Assembly: GCA_017465545.1 (NCBI GenBank)
Contig: JAFTVY010000065.1
Coordinates: 1-47,319, forward strand
From: Ruminiclostridium sp.
GTDB taxonomy: Bacteria; Bacillota; Clostridia; Oscillospirales; Ruminococcaceae
Length of the DNA: 47,319 nucleotides
Reading direction: 5' to 3'
The first letter of the stretch is position 1; each line of letters starts with the position of its first letter. A program made the translations under genes and the position numbers. Below, piece by piece: positions 8,501 through 15,874 of the stretch. The notes under the pieces were generated by a model. That model saw only the letters and a list, made by a program, of their open reading frames with translations. It ran no database searches and was not told the origin of the DNA.

Positions 8501-9075
8501 TTTACAGGGTAAATATCCACAAGAGAGCCACGAATAGAAAACTGACCCTTGCCCTCGATAAGCTCACATCTTGAATAACCTGCTGAAATAAGCTTTTTTG
8601 AAAGCTCCGCAGTATCCAGCTCTGCACCCGATTCTATCACAAAGGTATGCTCCCGCAGTACGTCCATTGGTACTGTGAGCTGAAGTGACGCCTCGGATGA
8701 GGCTACTATGATATCCGCTCTGCCGCCTGCCGCCGCAGATAAGGCTTCTATTCTGCGGTGAGAATACTCCGCCGACTGTGCCTCGGTATCGGTCAGTATC
8801 ATATCCGCCGCCGGAAACTGATATGCGGCTCTTTTGCCACAAAGAGTATTTATATCCTCGCACATTCTTACCGCCGCCGCTTCGCTCTCCACTATACAGA
8901 GAATCGGCAAAGAAGCCCTGACGTCATCGCTTTGCGCCATTGCCGCTAAAAAATGTGCCTTATGTACGTGCGAAAACCCCGTCACCAGCATGGGGACGGG
9001 TTCTTCACTCAAAATATGCTTTACTGAACGTCTGTAGGAACCAAGACCTTCAGCCATATTTTTAAATATTTCCAT
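5587..9075 (-). CDS. mfd: Transcription-repair coupling factor Mfd
   Basis: An 1162-residue protein of standard Mfd length. It removes RNA polymerase stalled at DNA lesions and recruits UvrA. In order: UvrB-like N-terminal modules (residues 1-450), the RNA polymerase interaction domain near residue 500 (GDLIVHESHGIGVF), the RecG-like translocase with Walker A CGDVGFGKTEVAL (near 650), Walker B DEEQ, TLSATPIPRTL and GRVGR, and the C-terminal TRCF domain beginning near PESYISSPGQRIDCY. No motif is broken. Twenty bases separate it from pth upstream, a pth-mfd order common in Firmicutes. The ribosome site is weak (AGG). Confidence 0.98.
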   Translation of the reverse strand: MEIFKNMAEGLGSYRRSVKHILSEEPVPMLVTGFSHVHKAHFLAAMAQSDDVRASLPILCIVESEAAAVRMCEDINTLCGKRAAYQFPAADMILTDTEAQSAEYSHRRIEALSAAAGGRADIIVASSEASLQLTVPMDVLREHTFVIESGAELDTAELSKKLISAGYSRCELIEGKGQFSIRGSLVDIYPVNSEQPIRAELWGDEVDTVSTFDIETQRRTDSIDRAEITPCFETVFYSNEELIEKLSVLLQKAEKSKKKNEELVKRLRRDIARLSDNVGVGNLYRYFPLCYEKAGSVFDYAKTLVVCEGFASMDNAKGVCDSHNEDLKLLAESGFICKGLDRYLFTKGEYKELIEKNTRLYMDTFVRGGGLELSDIQNVDAVQLSPWSGEYKVLCEELKDYIDRGYSCVVYAGTEKAAKILAGDLRESGLPADFYQDAKKLYAKKIYVLAGTLSAGFEYKEEKIAAMTRSQGAITKTPVKPRKFKKGQQIRSLGDISLGDLIVHESHGIGVFDGVQKMTADGVQKDYIKLKYAGTDVLYIPVTHLDMISRYIGTGDVGTVKLNKLHTDTWKKAKAKAKTAAKEMATELIELYSKRMKAQGFAFSPDGEQQHIFDDHFNYIETDDQLRCIEEIKHDMMRTAPMERLLCGDVGFGKTEVALRAAFKCFLDGKQCAILVPTTVLAWQHYQTVLKRMEGFKVKVQLLSRFRSAKEQKQILKQLEEGDIDIIIGTHRLVQDDVKFFDLGLAIIDEEQRFGVNHKEKFKQNYNGIDILTLSATPIPRTLNMAMTGIRDMSVIETPPGDRQPITTYVIEHDKGVIAQAINKELRRNGQVYYLHNRVSSIYSCAASLQEMIPEARIGVAHGKMGEEELLEVWRKLIDAEIDILVCTTIIETGVDVPNCNTLIIENADNMGLAQLHQLRGRVGRTNRRAYAYFTFKRGKVLSEIATKRLDAIREFTKFGSGFRIAMKDLEIRGAGSVLGQSQSGHLATVGYDMYVKLLTEAVMEQQGKAPEIRPECLVDIKIDAYIPESYISSPGQRIDCYRKIALIETEEDATDVLDELIDRYGDVPRAVVGLVKVAKYRHMAQDMHITEIIQSGDFMLFYPEEVNEKSMERISLVAEKFGKNMTLNLTGKANFKVKMDKKATPLDVMKDVLTAMKGKDV

Positions 9076-9095
9076 TTTGCGCCTGCTCTTTCGAT

Positions 9096-9725
9096 TTAAG
9101 AATTATACTTATTCATCGCTTCGTTTATCTTGCCTTCTACAATCAGCTTTACAGATGCAGAAGCGTTTTTCAGGCAGGACTCAAGCGCCTCGCCCTCTTC
9201 CTTTTTAAAGGGGGATAATACCCAGTCGGCAAGAGGAAAATCGGGGTGGGGCTTTGCTCCTACGCCTACCTTTACACGGGGGAATTTATCACTTCCTGTA
9301 AGGTATATGATGCTTTTCATACCATTATGACCGCCGTCACTACCCTTTTGTCTGATTCTCATTCTGCCCACGTCAAGGGATATATCGTCATATACGACTA
9401 TCAGATTTTCGGTGGTCAGCTTGTAGAAGTTAAGCGCCTCCACAACAGCCTCTCCGCTGTTGTTCATAAAGGTGGAGGGCTTCATTAAAAGGCAATGCTT
9501 TCCTCCTATGGTGCAGTCTCCCACAAGGGATTTGAATTTTATCTTCTTTACGTCGGTCTTTAAATCCTCTGCAAGGGTATCTATAGTCATAAAGCCTGCA
9601 TTGTGACGGGTATTTTCGTACTGTGTACCCGGGTTACCAAGTCCCACTATTATATATTCTACCGCTCCCGTGGGGGCAGGTGCTCTGCCCTCAGCGAGCT
9701 TTTTAAAAATGTCGTCTAATCCCAT
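9096..9725 (-). CDS. pth: Peptidyl-tRNA hydrolase
   Basis: A 209-residue enzyme that frees tRNA from prematurely released peptidyl-tRNA. Motifs: VGLGNPGTQYENTRHNAGF with the catalytic histidine, MKPSTFMNNSGEAV, VVYDDISLDVGRMRIR and GSDGGHNGMKSI. About 22 residues precede the usual family start, ending just before YIIVGLGNPG; no better internal start with a ribosome site is visible, so the extension may be real. It lies between malQ and mfd with 19-20 base gaps. Confidence 0.97.
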   Translation of the reverse strand: MGLDDIFKKLAEGRAPAPTGAVEYIIVGLGNPGTQYENTRHNAGFMTIDTLAEDLKTDVKKIKFKSLVGDCTIGGKHCLLMKPSTFMNNSGEAVVEALNFYKLTTENLIVVYDDISLDVGRMRIRQKGSDGGHNGMKSIIYLTGSDKFPRVKVGVGAKPHPDFPLADWVLSPFKKEEGEALESCLKNASASVKLIVEGKINEAMNKYNS

Positions 9726-9744
9726 TTTGTCTACCTGTTGTCTT

Positions 9745-11220
9745 TTATCTTAAATATGCCTCAGCCAGTCTTTTAAGAAGCTTTGCTGATTTTGCGGTGG
9801 CAGGCTTTCTCATTCTCCAGCTCCAGTTACCGCCAAGGGTGGAGGGGATATTCATTCTTGCCTCTGTGCCAAGCCCTAAAACGTCCTGCATGGGTATTAC
9901 CGCAAGGGCGGAAGGACTCTGATATACCATTCTTATAAAGCTTACGTGTCTTTTTTCAAAAACCGAAGCGTTTACGTATTCGTTAGCCATCCTTGCCGCT
10001 TTTTTATCTGCGCTTCTCAGCCAGCCTAAAATAGTATCGTTATCGTGTGTGCCTGTGTAGGCTACGGAATTTACGGGGTAATTGTGAGCAAGGTGTGAAT
10101 TGTCGTTATGCTCGTTATTAAAGCCGAACTGTAAAACTCTCATACCGGGGAAACCGCTGTCAGAAAGCAGTTTTTTAACGCTGTCGAAGATATCGCCTAA
10201 ATCCTCGGCTATGATATTGACGTCACCGAGAGCTTCCTTTACAGCATTGAAAAGCTTCATACCGGGACCGTTCTTCCAATCCCCGAATTCCGCCGTCTTT
10301 GCATCCGCAGGGATAGCGTAATAGGTATCAAAGGCTCTGAAATGGTCGATACGTACAATATCAAAAAGCTTCATAGCGTGATCTATTCTGCTTATCCACC
10401 AGCCGAAATTGTCAGCCTCCATATTATCCCACTTATAGAGCGGATTCCCCCACAGCTGTCCCGTAGCGGAAAAATAATCCGGGGGTACTCCTGCCACAAG
10501 GGTAGGATTAAGCTCGGTATCAAGAGTAAAGAGCTTAGGCTGAGCCCATACGTCAGCGCTGTCCATAGCGGCGTAGATGGGAATATCACCGATTATTGAA
10601 ATTCCGTTTTTATTTGCATACGCCTTCAGTCTCTTCCACTGGTAGAAGAAGATATACTGCACAAAGCGGTGGAATTTTATCGAATCCGAGTTTTCCTCCC
10701 TGAACTTTTTCAACACCTCAGGGTTTCTTTTTCTGAACTCCTTGTCCCAGGTAAGCCAGGAACGAAGCTCGTTCTTTTCCTTTATCGACATAAAGAGAGA
10801 GTAATCCTCAAGCCACCAGGCATTTTCCTGCACAAAGGCAAGATACGCCACGTCCTCCTTGAAGGAGAAGAAAGCCTTGTGAAGCAGCTCGTTCTTTATG
10901 GATATTACTCTTTCATAGTCCACTATAGCGGGATCCTCGCCGTATTCCCTGCCCTTTATATCCTCGGCAGAAAGCAGTCCCATATTCTTAAGCTCCCATA
11001 AATCTATAAGCAGGGGGTTACCTGCAAAGGAGGAGGGGGACTGATAGGGCGAATCGCCATAGCCCGTAGGATGGATGGGAAGAACCTGCCAACAGCTCTG
11101 ACCTGCCGATTTAAGCCAGTCGATAAACTCATAGGCGGGCTTGCCCATTGTTCCTATACCTTCGTTATTCGGGAGTGACGTGATATGCATCAGCACTCCA
11201 CAGCTTCTTTTAAGCTCCAT
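9745..11220 (-). CDS. malQ: 4-alpha-glucanotransferase (amylomaltase)
   Basis: A 491-residue GH77 enzyme that disproportionates malto-oligosaccharides. The GH77 signatures are intact: IGDIPIYAAMDSADVW, VAGVPPDYFSATGQLWGNP, VRIDHFRAF with the nucleophile aspartate, IIAEDLG with the acid/base glutamate and TGTHDNDT with the third acid. No signal peptide, so it acts in the cytoplasm on internal glycogen or imported maltodextrin. The start has AAGGA six bases upstream. Neighbours at 19 bases each side are a sugar-ester esterase and pth; no other glycogen gene is nearby. Confidence 0.96.
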   Translation of the reverse strand: MELKRSCGVLMHITSLPNNEGIGTMGKPAYEFIDWLKSAGQSCWQVLPIHPTGYGDSPYQSPSSFAGNPLLIDLWELKNMGLLSAEDIKGREYGEDPAIVDYERVISIKNELLHKAFFSFKEDVAYLAFVQENAWWLEDYSLFMSIKEKNELRSWLTWDKEFRKRNPEVLKKFREENSDSIKFHRFVQYIFFYQWKRLKAYANKNGISIIGDIPIYAAMDSADVWAQPKLFTLDTELNPTLVAGVPPDYFSATGQLWGNPLYKWDNMEADNFGWWISRIDHAMKLFDIVRIDHFRAFDTYYAIPADAKTAEFGDWKNGPGMKLFNAVKEALGDVNIIAEDLGDIFDSVKKLLSDSGFPGMRVLQFGFNNEHNDNSHLAHNYPVNSVAYTGTHDNDTILGWLRSADKKAARMANEYVNASVFEKRHVSFIRMVYQSPSALAVIPMQDVLGLGTEARMNIPSTLGGNWSWRMRKPATAKSAKLLKRLAEAYLR

Positions 11221-11239
11221 AATCTATCCTTCTTTTTTA

Positions 11240-12757
11240 TCAGTTGTCACGTGTGCTTGTTCTGAAGGGCGCTACGGGAATTCCATTTGCACCATAAAGC
11301 ACTACCTCACTATAGTTTGTCCACAGATATCTTGCATATACCGGCTCTTTTACCTTTTCGCTCTTTACGGATATAGTATTGTCGGAATTTATAACAGCGT
11401 CCGCCTCATAATACACCTTATCGTCGCCTGCTATTTCAAAGCCGCTTATCTTATCGCCCTTTAAAGTAAAGCCGTTTTCAGCATACTTAAAGCTTAAGGT
11501 CATCTCTTCGCCGTTTACCGTTGCGCAGTCGTAGAGAGGTCCGAAGGCGTCGATGTTTTCTTCGCCGTAGAAATGCTTCATAGCCTGCAGGTACATACGA
11601 TGTCCTACCGGCACCTTATCCTTGGGATGAATTTCGTTGAATTCGCCACAGTCGATAATTACCGCAACTCCCGTATTCTTTACCGTTTCATATACCTTCA
11701 TCTGCGCTTCACGGAGTATGCACCAATGCTTTCTGTCTGCATCAGCCTCGTATCTGTGCATAGGAAGCTGTGCGAAGATGAAGGGCAGAGAGTTGTCGCC
11801 CCACTCGCTTCTCCAGTTGCCGATAAGGTTTCTGAAAAGCTTGTAGTACATTTCAGGTCTGTGATCGTCAGATTCGCCCTGATAGTAGATAAAGCCCTTT
11901 AAGGTATAGGGACACACTCTCATCAGCATACTTTCGTAAAGTCCCGTAGGGTGATAGGGGTTTGCAGGACATAAGGGACCGGGATACTTACAGGGACCAC
12001 AGCATTCAAGGCATCCGCCCCAGGTGGGGTTTTCCGTAGTGCTGTAGTATTCTGCGGATTTTCTGTTCCATTCGTTGTGATAGGCTTCGTATTCACGGTA
12101 TTCACAGAGTAACTGCTCGTCGCTTTTTCCTGCTATCGCTCTGTCGTATTCGTCCATATATATTCTGGTGTCTATATCATCAGAAATTGCCGTTCTGCTC
12201 ATCCAATGGCTTGCACTTGTGCCGCCCCAGTTACAACCGATAATGCCGACTGTGACGCCTAATTTTTCGGATAATTCCTTTGCGAAGAAATAGCCTACCG
12301 CACTCCAGCATTTTGCACTTTCCTCGTCAAATTCCTTCCATATCATTTTTTCCTCGCACTCGAAGAAGTCCTCATCGGTCATACATTTTTTCTGGGTGTA
12401 GTAGAAACGGACGTTGACGCCCTTGTCACTTTTCAGAAAATCCTGACCGCCGGTGCAGTTCTGAAGCTCGAATTCCATATTGCTCTGACCGCCTGCAAGC
12501 CATACCTCGCCTATCATTACGTTGTCAAAGCGATAGCTTTCCCCTTCGCAGGAGACAGTCATTTCGTAAGGGCCGCCCGCCTTCATTGAAGGAAGGGTGG
12601 TCATCCATCTGCCGTACTTCACCTTTGCAGTTCTTATAACGCCACAGAATTCCACAGTTACAGTCTTACCGTTTTCGCCGTAGCCGAAAACCGCTATATT
12701 CTTTTCTCTCTGTAGTACCATATTACTGCTGAAAATTGATGCCGCCTTAAACTTCAT
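11240..12757 (-). CDS. Sialate O-acetylesterase-like SGNH hydrolase, apparently cytoplasmic
   Basis: A 505-residue member of the sialate 9-O-acetylesterase (SASA/DUF303) family, which removes acetyl groups from sugars. Seen: an N-terminal beta-rich region with NMVLQREKNIAVFG, the nucleophile serine in WLAGGQSNMEF, YYQGESD in the middle and a C-terminal EIHPKDKVPVGHRM carrying the likely catalytic histidine. The N-terminus is not a signal peptide, so it would act inside the cell, unlike secreted members working on host mucins or xylan. Its place beside malQ is compatible with handling imported acetylated oligosaccharides. The start has AAAGGA at good spacing. True substrate unknown. Confidence 0.9.
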   Translation of the reverse strand: MKFKAASIFSSNMVLQREKNIAVFGYGENGKTVTVEFCGVIRTAKVKYGRWMTTLPSMKAGGPYEMTVSCEGESYRFDNVMIGEVWLAGGQSNMEFELQNCTGGQDFLKSDKGVNVRFYYTQKKCMTDEDFFECEEKMIWKEFDEESAKCWSAVGYFFAKELSEKLGVTVGIIGCNWGGTSASHWMSRTAISDDIDTRIYMDEYDRAIAGKSDEQLLCEYREYEAYHNEWNRKSAEYYSTTENPTWGGCLECCGPCKYPGPLCPANPYHPTGLYESMLMRVCPYTLKGFIYYQGESDDHRPEMYYKLFRNLIGNWRSEWGDNSLPFIFAQLPMHRYEADADRKHWCILREAQMKVYETVKNTGVAVIIDCGEFNEIHPKDKVPVGHRMYLQAMKHFYGEENIDAFGPLYDCATVNGEEMTLSFKYAENGFTLKGDKISGFEIAGDDKVYYEADAVINSDNTISVKSEKVKEPVYARYLWTNYSEVVLYGANGIPVAPFRTSTRDN

Positions 12758-12758
12758 A

Positions 12759-13700
12759 TTACTTTTCCTTTCGTAGGTGACTTACCCTTGCGCTTTTCTT
12801 ACGCATTTTTTCCTGATACGTTCTTTCCGTATTAGTATCGCAAAGGGTGATCTTCTTTTTCCATTCATACCTGCCCTCTTCGGTTTTCTGAAACTCCACG
12901 TTGACCGCAAGAGTATGCTTCGCACACTTCATAACAGCCAGATAGTGGCAGGGCTTTATATTGACAAGTCTGTCCTTCAGAGTTGACGGTCTGCCACATA
13001 AGGGGCATACGTATCTTCTCAGCTCAGGGGATCTGAGCGCGCTGACAGTTCTTGTATATTTTCTTTTTCCGTAGCTTGTGACACATAACTGCTTGTAGGG
13101 GTTAGCGTGAGCGTAATCCACCTTCTTCTGCCACTTTATGCCCTCCTCGATATTGTTTACGCCAAGAAGAATAAGAGCGGTATAGTATGCGTCGTTTATT
13201 GCGCTGTGATAGGTAAGCTCCGAGGTTATACCCATAAGCTCCACGGCGGTTGCAAGATTTATCTGGGTTCTCTGCAGCTGAAGCTGTCTTGTAACCAGCG
13301 GCTGAAGATTGAACCAGGGTGGAATCCAGTCCTTGCCGAAGCCGAAGAATTCGCACTGCGCCCTGAGATTGGACACGTCGTCACAGCCCCAGGTACAGAT
13401 GGTATCTCCGCCGTATTTATCTATCCACGTACGCAGTCTTCGCAGTACGTTTCCGAAGGTATCGGCTTTTTTCAGTTCCTTTTCGTTTATACCTGTGAGC
13501 TTTTTTATACGGTTTTTTATAATAGTATAATAAATAGGCTTTACGTATTCAGAAAACTGTTCCTCTATAATTTTTCCGTCTTTAACCATAACGGCACCTA
13601 TCTGTATTATCTCAACAGGCAGAGTCCTGCCGCCTTTGGTCAGCATTTTTTCCTTGCAGACCGGCTGACTCCACTCCATATCAAGAACGATATACGTCAC
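12759..13700 (-). CDS. DEDDh 3'-5' exonuclease with C-terminal Cys motif (KapD-like)
   Basis: About 313 residues. The exonuclease core shows the DEDDh acids: YIVLDMEW, a middle aspartate in CTWGCDDVSNL and YHSAINDAYY. It resembles RNase T/DnaQ-fold proteins of the KapD type. After about residue 215 a basic tail carries CPLCGRP and a further CAKH, perhaps a small zinc-binding knuckle. The GTG at 13700 is preferred over the ATG at 13706 because AAAGGAGG ends one base before that ATG but seven bases before the GTG, and the protein then begins right at the first catalytic strand. It abuts the esterase gene by one base. DNA or RNA as substrate cannot be told. Confidence 0.85.
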   Translation of the reverse strand: MTYIVLDMEWSQPVCKEKMLTKGGRTLPVEIIQIGAVMVKDGKIIEEQFSEYVKPIYYTIIKNRIKKLTGINEKELKKADTFGNVLRRLRTWIDKYGGDTICTWGCDDVSNLRAQCEFFGFGKDWIPPWFNLQPLVTRQLQLQRTQINLATAVELMGITSELTYHSAINDAYYTALILLGVNNIEEGIKWQKKVDYAHANPYKQLCVTSYGKRKYTRTVSALRSPELRRYVCPLCGRPSTLKDRLVNIKPCHYLAVMKCAKHTLAVNVEFQKTEEGRYEWKKKITLCDTNTERTYQEKMRKKSARVSHLRKEK

Positions 13701-13772
13701 CTGCATACCTCCTTTGTGATTTATATAAAATGCGACAAGCCCCTGAAAGCAAAACAGGGGCAGTCTATTTAA

Positions 13773-14600
13773 TCAGATAGCAACCTCGATTTTTTCATTA
13801 AAATCGTGGTACTTATAATCAAGAAGAGTAAAGCTCTCCTTTGTGAAGCTGTAGAAATCGGTTATATCCTCCACCTGCATTATGGGTGCAGGGTAGGGTT
13901 CTCTTTCTATGATACGCTTTACGGCGTCTATATGTCTGTCGTAGATGTGAGCGTCGGCAATAACGTGTACAAGCTCGCCCGCCTCAAGGCCTGACGCCTT
14001 GGCAAACATTATGAGAAGCGCCGCATACTGGCATACGTTCCAGTTGTTTGCGGTCAGCATATCCTGACTGCGCTGGTTTAGTATCGCATTAAGCTTGTTG
14101 CCGCTCACGTTGAAGGTCATACTGTAGGCGCAGGGTGCAAGTCCCATTTCGTGCAGATCCTTATGATTGTACATATTGGTCATCATTCTGCGGCTTGCTC
14201 TGTTGTACTTCAGGTCGTGCAGTATTCTGTCAACCTGGTCAAACTCGCCGTCGGGGTATATGCTCTTCTGTCCTAACTGATAGCCGTAAGCCTTACCGAT
14301 AGTGCCGTTTTCGTCTGCCCACGCATCCCATATTCTTGTGGAAAGCTCACCTACACGGTTGCTCTTTTTCTGATATATCCACAGAATTTCTTCGATGCAG
14401 GAGCGGTAGTATATCCTTCTGAGAGTCATTATCGGAAATTCCTTCTGCAGATCGTAGCGATTCACAAGGCAGAATTTCTTGACTGTATGAGCAGGAGTTC
14501 CGTCCTCCCAGCGAGGTCTTACCTGCATATCGGTATCCCATACGCCGTTTTCGATTATATCACGGCAGTTTTCTATAAAATATTTATCCGCTAAGCTCAT
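13773..14600 (-). CDS. thyA: Thymidylate synthase ThyA, B. subtilis ThyA/phage phi3T type
   Basis: A 275-residue folate-dependent enzyme turning dUMP into dTMP. The catalytic cysteine lies in LAPCAYSM; other marks are RSQDM, the dUMP-binding DAHIYDRHID and YKYHDF near the end. The N-terminal half reads DGTPAHT, EILWIYQKKSN and GKAYGYQLG. From memory this matches the divergent B. subtilis ThyA and phage phi3T proteins rather than the E. coli or ThyB type, suggesting old exchange with phages. No dihydrofolate reductase follows, though one is often adjacent. GGAGGG lies nine bases before the ATG. dCMP deaminase (25563-26051) could supply its substrate. Confidence 0.95.
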   Translation of the reverse strand: MSLADKYFIENCRDIIENGVWDTDMQVRPRWEDGTPAHTVKKFCLVNRYDLQKEFPIMTLRRIYYRSCIEEILWIYQKKSNRVGELSTRIWDAWADENGTIGKAYGYQLGQKSIYPDGEFDQVDRILHDLKYNRASRRMMTNMYNHKDLHEMGLAPCAYSMTFNVSGNKLNAILNQRSQDMLTANNWNVCQYAALLIMFAKASGLEAGELVHVIADAHIYDRHIDAVKRIIEREPYPAPIMQVEDITDFYSFTKESFTLLDYKYHDFNEKIEVAI

Positions 14601-14624
14601 TTTATAACTCCCTCCGGATGAAAG

Positions 14625-15836
14625 TTAAATCTTTGATAATACCTTTGTTGTTGTAAAGTCTACGTCAGCAAAGCTCTTCTTTTCAAACATATCAAGACCG
14701 GGAACGTTGCTCATATCGTAGATAGAGATACCTGCGGATGCGGCGTAGGTCTTTACGTTCTTTAACAGAGTCTTTGCCTGTTCGGGATAATCGTAGCTGC
14801 CGTCTTCCTTTAAAAGTGCTTCGTCATAGGGAGTAAGCTGTGCATCGTAGATTCCGTCGAAGCAGTAAAGATATATCTCTGTAAAGCCCTGATGGATAGC
14901 AAGCTGTAATGCCGCATAAAGATCGTCGATACGGCGCAGAGCCTCGCTTGACTGAGTAGAAGCGAAGGAAGGAAGCTGGGGGATGATTCCGTCACCCATC
15001 ATATTTATGTAGGTGGGACGCTTTGCAAATTTATCCTCAAATACCTTTACGTTACTTGCTACAAAGCATTCAAGCTGGTCGATATACTTACCGTTGCCCT
15101 GATAATGCTCGTTGTCAGTCAGCAGGTACTGTGAAGGACGAAGGGGTGTCTTTGTAAAATAACTGCAGATGCCGTTATATGCGATACATCTTTCTTCAAG
15201 CATAACATTGAGTTCTTCAAGCACAACGCCCTTCTTATAGCCTAAGATAAAGCAACGCTGTCCGGCGAACTTATCCTTATATGAGTTCATCTGAGCCTCT
15301 GTACTTCTTACCAGTTTTCCGAGTTTTTTCTGTTCGGATTTTTCAGACACCTTGTACATAGAGTTCTTCATCTTCATATATGCACCGAGAAGTCCTGCAG
15401 GCTCGTTCATAAGGCAGTAGTCACGGTTTGTGTAGCCGTACTGTTCAAGTCTCTGTGCAAGAAGCTTTGCACTGCCCAACTTACCCTCAAGACCCTTGAG
15501 CTTTACTTCAAGATCATCGAAGGAAGCGGCAACCAGCACGTAGTATGCCTTTGACTTACCCTGAAGCTCTGTGATACTGCGGATACTGTCGTCACCCTTT
15601 ACAAGATCACGTTCGTCGTTGGTAGCGCAGAAAGCTACCTCAGGAACACGTACACCCTTCTTCTTAAGCTGTGCCAGTGCCTTTTTGAGTATTTCAGCAT
15701 TTCCGCCGTTTACGTCGTCAAGTATAACTAATTTTCTCTGACCTATGATTTCGATATTCTTTATAACGTGCTTCTTATAGGTCTGAGCCTTGAACATTTT
15801 AACAAGTCCGCCTTTTGTAAGAGATTCGTAAGTCAT
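14625..15836 (-). CDS. DUF115/MptE-like protein with degenerate core motif
   Basis: A 403-residue soluble protein. The second half resembles the DUF115 group (6-hydroxymethylpterin pyrophosphokinase MptE-like, Maf and polysaccharide-cluster proteins): GQRCFILG..., then YFTKTPLRPSQYLLTDNEHY, and EIYLYCFDGIYD near the end. The family's GxGPSL nucleotide loop is replaced by GYKKGV, so catalysis in the usual way is doubtful. The N-terminal half (residues 30-110) has a KLVILDDVNGGNAEIL segment reminiscent of Rossmann-like sugar-metabolism domains. It lies 38 bases behind the aspartokinase gene and 24 ahead of thyA, an odd place for a glycan-type gene. AAAGGG eight bases upstream supports the start. 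Confidence 0.6.
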   Translation of the reverse strand: MTYESLTKGGLVKMFKAQTYKKHVIKNIEIIGQRKLVILDDVNGGNAEILKKALAQLKKKGVRVPEVAFCATNDERDLVKGDDSIRSITELQGKSKAYYVLVAASFDDLEVKLKGLEGKLGSAKLLAQRLEQYGYTNRDYCLMNEPAGLLGAYMKMKNSMYKVSEKSEQKKLGKLVRSTEAQMNSYKDKFAGQRCFILGYKKGVVLEELNVMLEERCIAYNGICSYFTKTPLRPSQYLLTDNEHYQGNGKYIDQLECFVASNVKVFEDKFAKRPTYINMMGDGIIPQLPSFASTQSSEALRRIDDLYAALQLAIHQGFTEIYLYCFDGIYDAQLTPYDEALLKEDGSYDYPEQAKTLLKNVKTYAASAGISIYDMSNVPGLDMFEKKSFADVDFTTTKVLSKI

Positions 15837-15874
15837 AATTAAAACCCTTTCACTTCTTTATTTTTTTGGACTGA

